Positions 46,863 through 59,600 of a stretch of DNA of 64,000 nucleotides are shown here, piece by piece. This DNA comes from Tetradesmus obliquus (Eukaryota; Chlorophyta; Chlorophyceae; Sphaeropleales; Scenedesmaceae). Location of the stretch: NCBI GenBank assembly GCA_030272155.1, contig CP126197.1, positions 5,572,001 through 5,636,000 of the forward strand, read 5' to 3'. The stretch's first letter is position 1. Each line of letters starts with the position of its first letter. Both the position numbers and the translations under genes were made by a program. The notes under the pieces were generated by a model, which worked only from the letters and a program-made list of their open reading frames with translations, ran no database searches and was not told where the DNA came from.

Positions 46863-48900
46863 CTATGGGTGCCACATGCCGGCATCAAACGGCTCATGCT
46901 GCATCTCAAGCAGCTCTGCAGCAAACGCCTCGGCAGCACTGGCTGCAGCACTGCCGCTGCGCCCAGCAGAGCCAAGCCGCCCTAGCCGCTCACCCTGCTG
47001 TTGCTGCTGATGCTGCTGATGCTGCTGCCAACCTGGCAACAGCTGACGCCACAAAGGCGTATCTGGCTGTGTAACACTGCCGGCCCCCGCTAGCCTGCTG
47101 CCTGGGCCTCCAGCTGCTGCGGCTCCACCAACCCCAAGCCGATCGGCCCAGGCCTGCAGCTGCGCCTCAGCACCTGCTGCTGCTGCTGCTGCCAGCTCCT
47201 GTGCAGCCTCCTGCTGCAGTGCCGCACCACTCGCCAGCAATGAAGCAGCCGACTCGTCAAGCTCAAGCTCCTTCGGTGACAGTATGTCATGCTGGCTGTT
47301 GCACTGGCTGTTGCTGCCATGTAGGCCCACACTGCTGCTGCTGCAGCCACCAGGGGCAGCAGAGGTCAGCCTGCTGCTGGCTTGCTTAAGGATGGGGCCC
47401 CTGCTGCTAGCCTGGGCTTGGCTGCTTCTGTTGCTGCTGCTGCCAGCGCTACGTGGCTGCCCCTGGCCAGCATCTGCGGTGGCAGCAGTAGCAGCTGCTG
47501 CGGCAGATGGTGCTGCTGCTGCTGCTACTGCTGCTGCAGGCATTACACCAACGCTGTCTTGACCCACGCGTGCAGCAATGCTTGTAGCAGATGCTTTATA
47601 TGTGCGGTTCTTCAGCTGCTCCTTCATCTGCCGCAGCTGCTGAAGCTTGGTCTGGTGCTGGTGGGCTGCTGCGACAGCAGCAGCAGCAGCACCCCCATGC
47701 GCTGCTGCTTCATCAGCCGCAGCCACAGGCCACATTTGACCAGGCAGCCGCTGCTGCCCAGCCTGCTGCTGCTGCTGCTGCTGCTGGCGTGGCTGCAGGC
47801 CATGACCTGCTGCTGCCAGCAGCTGCTGCAGGCCTGTATCAGCAGCAGCACTGTCGCAGCCCTCACCAGCAGCAGCAGCAGTGTCACTGCCGTCCAGCAC
47901 CTGGTCTGCAGCAGCTGATCTGCTGCCATCAGCACAGCCAGCACTGCTGCGCTTGCCTGCTGCTGCAAGGCTCCAAGAGGACAGTAGGCCAGAGCAGTAC
48001 GCCCCAGCGCTGGCTTTGTCAGCAGCTGCTGTTGCTGCGCTGCCTGCCTTTGCTGCCAGCAGCGAGTCCCGCAGGTTCCAGCACTCCTGCTGCGCAAGCA
48101 CTAGGCGCTTCTCCAGGCCCTGGGTCTCCTGCAGGCCAACACATGCAGTGGGCGAGATACTTCAGCAACTGCGGCTGTCAAGGCATCTCAGCCTGCTTAC
48201 GAAAGGTAGATTCATTCTGGTACTGTGTACACAGCGAAGCCTGCGATGTGGCTTGTGCGTACGATGCACATTCATGATAGCGCCTGCACTGCATAGCGCG
48301 ACCGCATTGCTGTTTCATAAAAGGACTTGCAGACCTGTGGACTGTGTGTTGGTATACATGTACATTTTAGTTGCACTCATTGCAGCATTGCTCCGTTAAG
48401 TGCAGAAACTCACCCGCAGATCAGCCAGCCGCATGCGCTCAGCAGCCACCAGCCGCTGTGTCTGCTGCTGCAGCGCCCGCTGCGCTGCCGCCTGCTGCTC
48501 GCGCGCTGCCGCCAGCTCGGAGCGTGCCTCGCGCTCCTGCTGCTGTGCTGTTAGTGCCTCCTCCAGCAGCTGCTTGCAGCGCTCCTCACAGTCACACACT
48601 GCATGCTCCAGCACCTGCAGCCAGCAGCGTACCACACGACAGTCTACTTATTGTCAAACCAAGACGTTGGTTTTGGCATCGTCCAGGTTAAACACCATAG
48701 TGTGCTTTGAACGCATGATCGAACAACGCAGTCTCCATGCAAGGAAAGAAGTGAGGTTCAAGCCAGCTCCAGCAGAATGCCCACCTACCTTGATGTATGT
48801 GGAGACTGGTGCCGGTAGGTCTGCAGCAGTTCCCTCAGGCAGCCCAGTAATGGCTGCTGCCTCGTTGGCCACCTGGCAACAGCACACACAGCCAGTAAAT

Positions 48901-48932
<32 letters not shown>

Positions 48933-49561
48933 TGAGGTTGAGCACTGTAAACCCAGAGGGAAGAGGCCTGCTACAGGTGCATCCAGCACTGCCACCGCTG
49001 TCAACGAGCACATCAACCGCCACCCCAAACAATGGCCCCTTGCAGAGGACGCTGTAATTGGTCCTGTTGGAATGCTCACCTGCTCCCTGAACTCGCGCAT
49101 GCTCACAGTCGCCAGCTCCACCAGCTGCCGCCGCGCCTCGCCAGCCTCCTCACGCGCCCCGCCAGCAGCAGCCTCCAGCGCACGCAGCCGCGCCAGCTGC
49201 TGCCCCTGCTGCTGGCCCGCAGCAGCAGCCGCATCCAGCTGCACCTGCAGCTCCCCAACACACTTGACCAGCTCGCCACGCAGCCGCTCAGCCTTAGCAG
49301 CAGCCTCACCAGCGGCCAGCCGGCGGCCAGACTCCTGCTGCCGCAGCGCAACAAGCGCAGCTATCAGCTCCTGCTTCTCGCGCTGCGCTGTTGCTGCCTG
49401 CCGCTCCGCCTGTGTAAGCTGCTGCTGCAGCTGGGAGGTTGCGGCTGCGTGCTGCAGCTGCGCCTCTGCCAGCTGGCCCTGCAGCGACACGACCTGCTGC
49501 TGCAGGGCCTGGGACTGGCACAGCATGTCCTGCTTGAGGTGCTGCAGCTCCTGCTTGGCCT

Positions 49562-49592
<31 letters not shown>

Positions 49593-51547
49593 TTGCAGGC
49601 AAACGGTTGTGGCCGCTAAACACTTGCAGAAGACAGGTGCAGAGCTCCTGACACTTGCAGAGACACAGGAAGGGCCACTGGATGATTGAGCACACATCAG
49701 GCCCGCCCAGGCCATGTATTGTTTGCAAGTACATGGTCGCGAGCATCTAATTGACAGTGTGACGCCATGCCTTTCTTTGAGGATCATGCAGGACTACGCT
49801 CATACCTGGGCAAGCGCCTGGCCATCAGCTGCCCTTGCCTGCGCGCCCACCAGCAGCTCCTGCAGCTGCTTCACCTGCTGCTCAGAGGCAGCCAGTTGCC
49901 CAGCCTGCCGCTGCAGCTGCGCCTCTTGCTGCTGTGCCGCGGATCGCGCAGCAGCCAGCTGCTGCTGCCAACGCGCCTCACACTGCTGCAGCTGCTGCTG
50001 CGATGTCTCCTGCTGCTGCTGCGCATCGGCCTTTGCAGTTGCAAGCTCCTCCGTAAGCTCCCTGCAGCATGGACAGCAAAAGAAGCAGCACAGCATCATA
50101 GCACAGGGCAAGCAATCACTGACTGTAAAATGTGATGCAGCAGTACCCCAGGCATACAGTGCATTGCATTTTGAAGTCACCCTTGAGCAACCCCAGGACG
50201 TGCAGCCTGTTCGCAATGCCTGTCGCAAAATAGGGCCTCATTTTCGAGGCCAGCCAGTGGTGCAGCCAGTTCACCTTGCAGCGGCATCTGCGAGCTTTTG
50301 AACACACCGCCCGGGCTGCATCCCCCTCCACACTCCACAACAACACTACATGGCATCCCTAAAGAGCATGACACCAAGCTGCACTCACTTGATGCGCTGT
50401 GTGCTGTTGATCACCAGCTGCTCAGCAGTGGGGCCCATCTTGGGCAGGGGGCCAAGCCCAGCTGCCATCATCTTGGCCTCTGCTGCTGCGTTGCGCTGCT
50501 GCGCCGCTTGCGCCGCCTGCTGTGCCTGTGCTAGCTGCTTCTTGGTGTCCTCCAGCTCTTGGCGCAGGTCCAGTGCCACATCCTCTAGCTCCTGTTGCTG
50601 CTGCTTGGACCTGCACCAACACATCGGACGGAAGGTTTTTGAGAATGGTAGTGCTGGTAGCCGTCGTGATGTGTCAACTTCTCCACGTACAACATGGCAC
50701 TTTAGACCTATGACTCCGCTAGCTGCCAGCAAGCATTGAAGTGCAGCTGATGGCGGGGCGCTGTCAACCCCCTAACAACCCCAGTACCCCCATAACAGCC
50801 CCTGGCACGCACTTTTGCAGGCGCACTGAGTGGCTGTGCACCACAGACGACAGCCGCTCCACCTCTGCCTGCAGCCGCTGCTCTTTGTTGACGTTCTGTG
50901 CTTCCAGTGAGGCACAGGCAGCCTTGCCGTTTGACTCTGCCAGCTGCTTAGTGGTGGCAGCAAGCTTCTTAGACAACCCATCACGCTCGGTCTGCAGGCG
51001 CGATGCAAGTCAGCAGCTTTGGTATCACTGGTACATGCATCATCGCACTTTCCAGACACAGTGAATGCACACTTTGGCCTGCAACGCAGAAGGTGTGCTG
51101 AATGTGCGTCAGCGCAGCAGCAACACTGTTGTTGACATGGTTCAGCGTGCTGCTGTGCCCAGCACTGAAGCACCATGCAACAGTGGCCTTGCAATCTGGT
51201 GCCAGATGCTAGAAGTTGCCTACAGGTGCCTTTCATGTGCTGGATGTTATACACTGGTTGCAGCATGGCCGAACTTGCCTTGAGGTCCTTGACCAGACTG
51301 CCCAGCAAGCTGTTCTCATTCTTGAACTCGCTCAGCTTCTCCCGCAACTGCAAGGGCATAAACCGTAGGATGAAACGCCGTCTACCCAGCTTTAAACAGT
51401 TCATCAGAAGCTAATCAGCTGCAGCATGCTACGTACAGCGCGTATGGTGTCTGGCCCCTTGCTACTGCTTGGTCTAGCACTGCTGGAGCCATAAGGGGCA
51501 GGCACAGCTAGCTGCCGGGGCCTCTCAGACATCCAGGCTCCAGCCAT
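46863..51547 (-). CDS. Long coiled-coil protein, unrecognised
   Basis: Nine exons: 51547-51437, 51347-51279, 50991-50813, 50610-50389, 50061-49806, 49559-49080, 48872-48790, 48614-48414 and 48128-46863; about 955 residues. The Ser/Pro-rich start (MAGAWMSERPRQLAVPAPYG) is followed by heptad-repeat helices (LREKLSEFKNENSLLGSLVK; RDGLSKKLAATTKQLAES; SQLQQQLTQAERQAATAQRE; LAAAREQQAAAQRALQQQTQ), then a Gln/Ala/Ser-rich disordered C-terminal third ending QHEPFDAGMWHP. The intron after exon 2 uses a GC donor (CTCAAG/GCAAGT). The composition suits a cytoskeletal, centrosomal or flagellar coiled-coil protein, but I do not recognise the family. No echoes seen. Confidence 0.7.
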
Positions 51548-52392
51548 TGTCTACGCACTCATCCAGGCCCGGCTCTGCTGCAACGGCACCATCAGCTGTT
51601 GTGGCTTTCGTATCATGTCACACCACAGTTGCCTTAACAGAGCAGTCTGAAACAAATCTATTTAGGAAAGATTTTGTTTGCATGTCCATGTATACCGTGA
51701 AACACTCAAAGTCGACTGAGTAAGCAGCACCCCGTCATATTCTAGAGGGTCGTCTCCTATGCGAATTGCCTTCGCTTCTGCACAACATTCACCACATTTG
51801 TTGCTGTTCAGCACCTAAAGCAAGAGTCACGTACTGCTACAGTGCCGACGTGCTCCCGCTGCGACGTAGTACAGGCACAGTCAGATCGCAGCTATGCTGC
51901 TCAACAGAAATGCCCTGAAGTGCTGCTCTGGGCAATTGAATTGCCCACGTCGTGCGTTCCTGCCTGCAAAGCCAGTGGGATGTGGCAGGCCAGCAGTGAC
52001 CAGGAACAGTCGCAGGCTGGCTGTGGCTGTCAAGGCGCAGGAGCAGGAGTTTGGTCTGTAAGAGCATTATACGTTAGTGTGTTTTATTGTTTTGCGCCCT
52101 GCATGTAGGCTGCAACATATGCAGAAGGCTTTGACATGCAGGAGCGCTGCTGTGTCCACCCACCGGTGACCCCTGGCCAGCAGCTGTACCACTTGCATGC
52201 ATTGCTATGTTGCCTCTTCTGGCAGCCATATTGTTTATGAATTCAAAGAGCATGCGTTGCTGCACGTTTGTTCAGCTTGCTGTACGCTAGGCATGCTCAA
52301 GCTGCAGTAGCAGGCCCCTCTGTGCTTGCCCTGTCATCTTCCACTCACTCCCACCAGTTCGCTGCCCTATTACCTGCACACAACTCCTGACC
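51548..52392. other. Divergent promoter region
   Basis: 845 bp between the coiled-coil gene (minus) and the DUF760 gene (plus). No supported exon. A noncoding 5' exon of either gene is possible. Confidence 0.4.
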
Positions 52393-53913
52393 ATGCCTAC
52401 TCGCCTCAGCCTCTTCTCCCCTTCTCTCAGCTTTGCTGTCACTCACACTGAATCAACTGCTGTGCCGCACCTGCACCTTGGAACAACACCATGCAGCGCT
52501 CCTGCAAAGCCCAAGACGCCCTACGGCGAGATGCTGCAGTACTACCTGCGCATGGAGCCGCAGCTCTTCCGCGCAGCAGTAGACCAGCAGCTAGTCCGAA
52601 TGAAGGAGGAAAAGGACGCCAAAGACGCGGCAGCAGCAGCAGCAGCAGCGTCGGCAGACGAATCCGGGGATGAGGCAGGCAAGCAGCAGCGCAGCAAGAG
52701 TGAGCTGGTGCTGTACCAGCGCATGGAGGAGGTGCGGGCGATGGAAGTGCGGGCTACGCTTGAAGACCTGATGTATGTGTCCATCCTGGAGAAGTTTGTG
52801 CTGCTGCAAGTGGAGATGCTGCCGCGCCTGGACGGTGAGTGAGCGGCAGTGGCATTGGTCGGCGTTGTCCTGCAAGCAGCAGGGGAGTATGTGCTGGCTG
52901 CAGAGCAGCGCGTGTGCTTGGTGCGGCTGTGAAGTGCAGCTGCTTCTCAGCAGCTAGCAAGGTGGAAGAATGCAGGGCTGAACATGAACGTATGCATGAA
53001 GCTGGGCTGCTGGGCCTCGTGAAGGCAGCAGTACGTGCCGCCAGAGTTTCTGTGGGCTGAGTCACCAGCTGCACAGCAGAGCACATGGCGAGTGCACGAG
53101 CCGCGCAGCTTACACAGGCGTCATACTCACTCTGTGCTGTGGTGTTGCTGCTGTCGCGCTGTGTGGATTACCCGCAGGCTTTGTTGACGCGGGCCCCGCC
53201 AACCTGGTTGCTCTCACTGAGGGCATCCACAGCCGCGAGGCGCTGGAGCTGGTGACATCCGACACCTCCCGTCTCCCTTGCTGTTCGCACGCCCTCTGCC
53301 TCATCCGCCTCTCCTGCCTCACCATGCTGCAGGCTTTGTCGATTGCCCCGACTGAGGGCGTCCACAGCACCTATTGCCTTCCTTGCTCACAACTGCTGCG
53401 CTCCTGTCTGCTGCTGTACCCTGCATGCCGCAGGCTTTGTCGATGCCGGCCCCGCCAACTTGGTTGCGCTGACCGAGGGCATCCACAGCCGCGAGGCGCT
53501 GGAGCTGGTGCGCGAGCACATGCTGGGCGTGATGGGTGCGGCAGCATCAGCCAAGTTCTCCACGGAGCTCATCAAGATGAGCAAGTTCCAGATGGCGCAG
53601 GTGGGTGCATGCAAGCTTGGCCTAAAAGGCCTCTGAAGTTGCATAGGTGATATGCGTGACCAAGAGCAGCGAGCGCCACGTTCTTGATGGAGCTCATCAA
53701 AATCAACAAGTTCCAGATGGCGCAGGTGGGCGGGAGGAGTGTGCTGTCTGCAGAGGATTGGTGGTGTCGCAATTGGTGGGGTAGCGCGTGACTGCACAAC
53801 ACAGGGGAGGCATGTTCAAATGTGTCGGAATAGCGCGGGTGCAAGCAGCGCCTGCTGCACGGGTGCACGTAAGGGCCGTGCACCAGCATTTATAGCGCTT
53901 GCTGCTGCGGTGA

Positions 53914-53960
<47 letters not shown>

Positions 53961-54533
53961 GGCTGCTGTCGCTGCCGCAGGTGTACGCTGCGTCCATCAT
54001 GTTTGGTTACTTCCTGCGCCGCGTGGACACGCGCTTCCAGCTGGAGGCGGCGCTGGGCGTGCTGGATGAGCGCAGCCAGGAGGAGGCCGTGGCGCGCCTG
54101 GAGCGGCTCTTCGCGCAGGTGCGGCGCGGTTGCTGCTGTTGGCTGTTGTGCTGCCAGCTACTGATCAGATTGCGGCACGCCAACAAGCGCATGATGTTGT
54201 AATTTGATATTAACTACATGATATCCTACAGTGTCACGAGCTTCAGAGCAGGCATGTGCCCTGAAGCATCCACAGCTTGTGTCAAGCCTGTGCAGTATGG
54301 TTGGGCATATGAAGATTACACCAGCAAGCTGTACCATCCCGCGCTGGTTCTCACCTGCTGTACTGTTGACAGAGAATTTTACTGTGGTGGTGGCTGCTGT
54401 TGCTGCTGCTGTGCAGGCTGATGACCTGGACGTCAGCTCAGACCCAGATGCACCAGGGCCCATCGTAGACATACTAGGATCACAGGAAGAGGAGGACCCC
54501 ATACCCAGCAGCAGCAGCAGCGACAGCAACAAA

Positions 54534-54565
<32 letters not shown>

Positions 54566-55514
54566 CAGCAGTGAAGCAGGCAGCAGCGAAGCTGGGAGCC
54601 GGCCGCGCGGGCCAGTGCGCAGCGATAGCAGCAGGGGCCGCAGCGCGCTGCGGAAGTACATAGAGGGCTTTGACCAGGCCACCATGATTGATACGGCTAG
54701 GGTGGTGAGCGCAGAGGGCGCTGCGCTGGTGGAGCGGCAGACGACTGCGCTGTTTGGAGACATCAAGGAGCTCACCCAGCAGATGCAGGTGCGAGATATT
54801 TGCAGAAGAGTGCAGGGTGCAGCAGTGCTGTGTGTTTGATTACCGAGCATGTAGTCAGCAAGTGGCAGCCAGCGGCTACATGTGGGGGCGTGATTGCAGC
54901 ATGCATCAGCAGATGTGCCACACTGGTGTCGTGCCAGGGCACTGCACGGATGTAGAAGAGCCCCCACCACACCAGCGAAAACCTTGTACAGGCAATGTGT
55001 GTAGTTGTGTGCTTTGTTAATGTCTGCTGCTGCCAGTCAACTGCGCGCTGGAGGCTGCGGGGCAGGATGTAGGCAGCGCAGCGGAGCTGTGCAGCCGCTC
55101 GCACAATCCAACCTTGCGCCTGCCAATTGCTGTTGTTTCATCTGCTCCCGCAGGAGGCTGTAGGGCAGGACGTAAGCAGCGCAGAGGAGCTGTACAGCCG
55201 CATGCATATACTCACCCCACGCGCTTACTGGCTGTGATTCCTTTTGCTTTTGCTCGCAGGAGGCTGTGGGGCAGGATGTGAGCAGCGCAGAGGAGCTGTA
55301 CAGCCGCATCCAGCGTGCAGTGCAGACCAACGCGATTGAGACCGTCACCATGACCATCGCCACGCAGCGGCGCTGCGTGCTGGAGGCTGTTGCGTTCGGC
55401 ACCTTCCTGCGGGACGTGGAGACGAGCGTCAACACAGATTATGGGCTGCTGACGCCGCTGCCACCACCCAAGCTGCCGCCTGGTGCTGCTGAGGACCCGC
55501 GCATGGGCGTGTGA
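52393..55514 (+). CDS. DUF760 plastid protein (UV-B-induced protein At3g17800-like)
   Basis: Exons: 52393-52834, 53434-53600, 53981-54118, 54417-54788 and 55260-55514; about 457 residues. A Ser/Thr-rich leader (MPTRLSLFSPSLSFAVTHTE) looks like a transit peptide. Core pieces match the DUF760 family of plants and algae: PYGEMLQYYLRMEPQLFRAA, EALELVREHMLGVMG, AASIMFGYFLRRVDTRFQLE, LRKYIEGFDQATMIDTARVV and GAALVERQTTALFGDI. The family is plastid-located and of unknown biochemical function; the Arabidopsis member is UV-B-responsive. Exon 4 has an inserted acidic/poly-Ser linker (DDLDVSSDPDAPGPIVDILG, then a serine tract). The start is the first ATG of the open exon; an upstream exon cannot be excluded. 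Confidence 0.85.
53178..53370 (+). repeat. Two echoes of DUF760 exon 2 5' end
   Basis: 53178-53251 repeats the acceptor (CCGCAG) and codons FVDAGPANLVALTEGIHS and beyond. A shorter degraded copy lies at 53329-53370. The true exon starts at 53434. Confidence 0.85.
53671..53727 (+). repeat. Echo of DUF760 exon 2 3' end
   Basis: Repeats the codons ELIKMSKFQMAQ and the donor of exon 53434-53600 about 127 bp downstream. Confidence 0.85.
53918..53962. repeat. (CTG)n microsatellite before DUF760 exon 3
   Basis: About 15 CTG units forming the intron end just before the acceptor of the third exon. Confidence 0.9.
55043..55199 (+). repeat. Two echoes of DUF760 exon 5 5' end
   Basis: Units of about 107 bp at 55049-55097 and 55153-55200 repeat the codons EAVGQDVSSAEELYSR of exon 55260-55514; the nearer one keeps a GCAG acceptor. 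Confidence 0.85.
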
Positions 55515-56117
55515 GCGGGTGTGAAGGGGTGATAATGGTGGAGGCGGACAACCGTGCAGCCGGCAGTGCGTGAGCCGGCTAAGCACAAGGACAAGCATTC
55601 TCAGCGGGGTGTCATAGTTCAGGCGTGGTTTGCATTTGCATTTGCATGTGTTGCGCGTTGTCTGATGCTTGGATCCTCCACACAACGCCGGCGTCAGACT
55701 GTTGGGGGTGTTGTTTTCAGTCGGTCTGCAGTGGAGACCGAGTTGGGTTGGCCTGCTGGGCCTAGGCTAGGCTGGCAGTGTGCTGCTCGCAGCAAGCAGG
55801 CATGGCCATCGATGATGAGGCATTTTCATTCGGGGCCGAAGCAAAGAACCCAGCTGTTGGCAGTCACCAGTTGTGCTCCTGGCAGTCTGTTCGCAATGCG
55901 TTTGGTATGCGCGGAGAGTCAGTCGTACGCGCTTAAGCAGCCCTCCCGCACAGCAGTAGATGGATTGTGTGCTCTCGATCGCTGAATTCTCGCCTTAACA
56001 CTCTTCTTCAAAGCCTCAAGCAGAGAAAATCTAACATCGCAGGCCGGCGTGACACCCGCTTGGCTCATGTCGTGAACAGCTCATCACTCTCTGCCTGTCC
56101 TGACTGTTGTCCTGCAG
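55515..56117. other. Intergenic or UTR
   Basis: 3' flank of the DUF760 gene and 5' side of the next small gene. A 5' coding exon of the latter should lie here or further left, but I could not identify it. Confidence 0.35.
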
Positions 56118-56623
56118 GCGTGCTGTCTGGCGGTGGTGGACCTGTTCTCCCACCAGGCGTGGGCGTAGGCAGGGGAGGCATCCCTTCCGAGTTGTTTGAC
56201 TTCTGCTTCGCTTGCAGTGAATTCTTTCCACAGGCCAGGTGTGAAGGATTATTCCGTGGATGCTCAGCAGTCTTTTGAGCTCGGTTCAACAAAAACAACA
56301 GGGCCGCCGCTACTGGGCTGACTGCGGGCAGCATCCCCCCTCTTGCCAGCCTGGCTACCAAGCCAGTCATTGCGGCACTGGACCTGCTGTGCGGCTGCGG
56401 CGAGGAGATCACCCTGACCGAAAACATTTCAGTGCAGGACCTGGTGCAGACCCACTACATCGACCGCTTCCCGCAGCTGTCAGCACTCGCTGAGTACGTT
56501 GGCCGCCAAGTGAGGGCCTGCAACCTCGATCGCATCACCTTTGTGGTGGAGAACGGACAGAGGCTGGTGGCGCCAACAGCGCCAGAGCAAGGCCTGCGTC
56601 GCGTCTGCATGAACTTGAACTAG
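56118..56623 (+). CDS. Small two-exon (or partial) gene, unrecognised
   Basis: Exon 56118-56164 (acceptor CCTGCAG; ACCLAVVDLFSHQAWA) joins at phase 2 to exon 56302-56623, giving AAATGLTAGSIPPLASLATK, LDLLCGCGEEITLTENIS, DLVQTHYIDRFPQLSALAEY, VGRQVRACNLDRITFVVENG and a stop. The intron is 137 nt. The last exon has a clear coding look, with amphipathic helices and a regular hydrophobic pattern, unlike the neighbouring noncoding DNA. No ATG was found for the first exon, so the 5' part is missing from this model. Family unknown. Confidence 0.45.
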
Positions 56624-59600
56624 GGGGTTGTGGTGGCGCACCAGACACTGCAGCAGGTGCCAGGCCTGCCTGTCTGACTGTTGCAGCTTTACCGGCAGGG
56701 GCAGCGAAGGGTGGAGTTGCAGTGAGCTGGATCAGGGAATAAAGTCGAAATCATCTGCATAGCGTCATCTGCCACTACCTGCGCTGCAAGGTTACTACCA
56801 ACACATGATGAATGCTGTACGTTGCACTCGACACATTGTGCTGGTTTTGCATGTGCCACACTAGTTTTGCGTCAACAGGTTTTTGCACCACCCCTTTTTG
56901 TCATCGAGGTTTTTTTAGCATGCCGCATGGTGCGCAGCAGTCTGTGGCTGCTTGCAGCTGTGTCACGTGGGTTGTGTGCACATGCTGTAGGGATGCCACA
57001 GTCTGGCAAGCCATGTCATCGGTGACTGCTGCATCCCCGACGGGGCGTCCGGTGTCTCTGTGTGTGGGTGTGTGAATGGGGGTGGTGTGGTGTGTGTGTG
57101 TGTGTTGGGGGGGGGGAGAGGGTACTACTAGTACTTGCAAGGTGCTGGCTCCACTGTAGCTGTTGCAATGCGAGTTCTTGCAGAAGTTGCACAAAAGAGT
57201 ATGCTGTGAAATAGAGGCGGTGCCGGCTCGTTGCCAGCTCGATCCTTGGGGGCTGGGCTGCACTTTGTTGAAGGTTGCGTGTGGATGTGTAAGCTTGAGT
57301 TCCTCCAATGCATTACAAAACAGAGTTTGGCCGGTGTGCTTTACTGCCTTTGGATGTGCTTTGAGCTATGGTGATAAGGGACAATGCGGGTTAGAATGCC
57401 GGCAGCAGCAGCAGCAGCAGCAGCAGTAGCAGCAGCAGCAGCAGGCTGCATCCTCATGTACCTCACGTTTTGCATCTTGTTGATGTCACCCTCCTACGCC
57501 ATCCTCCTTGTGTGACACAGTCGTGCACATTTTGCCATAGCAGAGTGATCTGCCTGGGTGCATGCCGTATGTGTTACAATCACCACAATACAACTTCCCC
57601 TGGATGCTGCTGTTTTGGGGGTTGCATTGAAAGAGACGGTCCCACTCAAACATCACGTTGTGGAAGCGTGTTGAACTTTTGCATACAAACCACCATACTA
57701 CGTGGCATGCTCTGGGCGATGATCAGAGCAAGTGGGTTCATGAAAGACATCAAGGGCGTTGAGACATCAAAAGTTGGGGCAGTCGGCAATGAGTGCGCTG
57801 GCTTGCTGGGTTATGTGATGTCACTGTGCAGAGCATGGCGTAGTTATCAGGCTGCAGCTGTTACTCTTTTGACTAGTGCTCAGCTTGCTGTATTGCCCTG
57901 TTGTTGACCCTACCGCAGCATGTGCCAGACAGCTGGCGCAGACTGAGTTGCACGCAGCACTCTTCTCATCTTTGATTCAAAGCATGCGGAGTGCACGGAT
58001 GTCCTGCTGTGTTGAGCAGCTGCATTGCTGGGGGGAGCTGTATTGCAGCGGTCTGCATGCAGGCAGTACTCCAGCTGTTTTGCAAGTGCTGCTGGCAGGG
58101 CACGTGCTGCTGGCCTTGATAAATACTAAAAACAATAAAAGCAAGCGCACGGTTGGCGTCGGATCCTGGCTTGTGGGTGTATGCTGTGGCTGCAGCTTGC
58201 TGTCAGCTACAGGATCTGTTGGAGTGCATTGTGTGCCAGCGACGGTGGTTCACAATAACCACTTGTTCTACTACCATTTAGCACCAGCTTTTGGTGTTCT
58301 GTCGGTGCGGCTGCAAGGTGTTGCTGGCAGCTCAGGCAGCCTATGTCACAGCTCAAACCCTGTTTTGGCTTGGGCAGTGCGCAGATGCTTCGGGCAGACA
58401 GTGATCCACAGTTGCTTGTTGTTTGCAAAACTGTTTGACTAGTGCTTGTCGGCATCCTATTACACTGAATCGCGGCCATGCCGTGATGGCTCCACATGCA
58501 GCTCTGATATGGGTTGACTGTGGGGCCTTAGACTATTTCCGGTGTGGCGCTTGCTGTCATTGCAGAGGCTGCCTGACAGTGTGGTTAGCGCCTGTGATGT
58601 TGCAATGTGCAGGCGCTGTGTCAGCGTTGTGAGGCAGAATACAATGCATGCACATCAGCTGTGTGCTGGACAGCTGCAGTACTTGTGCACAGCAGTACTG
58701 CAGCTGGTACAGAAGTACAGCTGTAAGGGCAGCTACAGTGCTGTGCATTTTGTGCAGTAATTGGAGCTGTCAGGTGGTACGCCGCCGTTGAGCCTAGGTC
58801 CGGCGTGGAGTTGGTGTCACGATGTGACGTTGATGGTGTGAGCTGGTCTGTTGGACCAGTGCAACAGGAAAGACGTGGACAGAGTGCAGTGACAGCAAGT
58901 TGTCATGTGCAGCAGTGCTTGTACAGCTGAACAGTTCAGGGAGCGACGACGGGGCTAAACAGCAAGTGCACCCGGCTCTGGATACAGGCTACTGCAGCAC
59001 GTGATGATGTGCTCAAACTACACTCTGACAATGTGTTGATGCTATGGCTACATTGATGAGTAACATGATGATGATGACTCTGACAATGTAACATACGGTT
59101 GAGACTTAGCTGCCCTCATGATGTGTTTCCCTGCCAATAAGACAACGACACGTTACACGGCGTTGATGCTATGGCTTGATGGGTAACATGACGATGATGA
59201 CACGTTACACGACTGCACACAGCGCACGCACAAAGCCAGCAATGTGTCTGCTTGCCATCACTGACGCATGCTTTAAAAACCCCCTATATGGTGCCATACA
59301 CGGTGGCGCAGTGCCATCATCATGATGTTGTGCCGCACATGATGCTGTGCAGCACCGGCACCTTATAACCATCTGATTGTCAGCAACTCATCCTTCTCCA
59401 CCACATCGACGATCAGCAACACGAACACTGTTCATGCAGCCAACCGGACCAGCAGAGTACCAGGTGCGTGACAGCCAGTGGCTCCACCAGCAGGCCTGGC
59501 AACTGGCATGAGCAGCACAAGCATCCGTAACCTGCCGGCAGTGTTGCTGTAACAAGCTGGAACACCAAGCGATGCCCGGTCTGCAGATCCTGCCACAAAA

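Noticed and set aside
53178-53251. DUF760 exon 2 echo as an additional constitutive exon
   Set aside because: Its length (74 nt) would shift the phase before the true exon 2, so joint inclusion breaks the frame; kept as a repeat.
57876-58442. 188-residue plus-strand open frame
   Set aside because: No motif, no compatible splice partners, and no composition difference from surrounding noncoding DNA.
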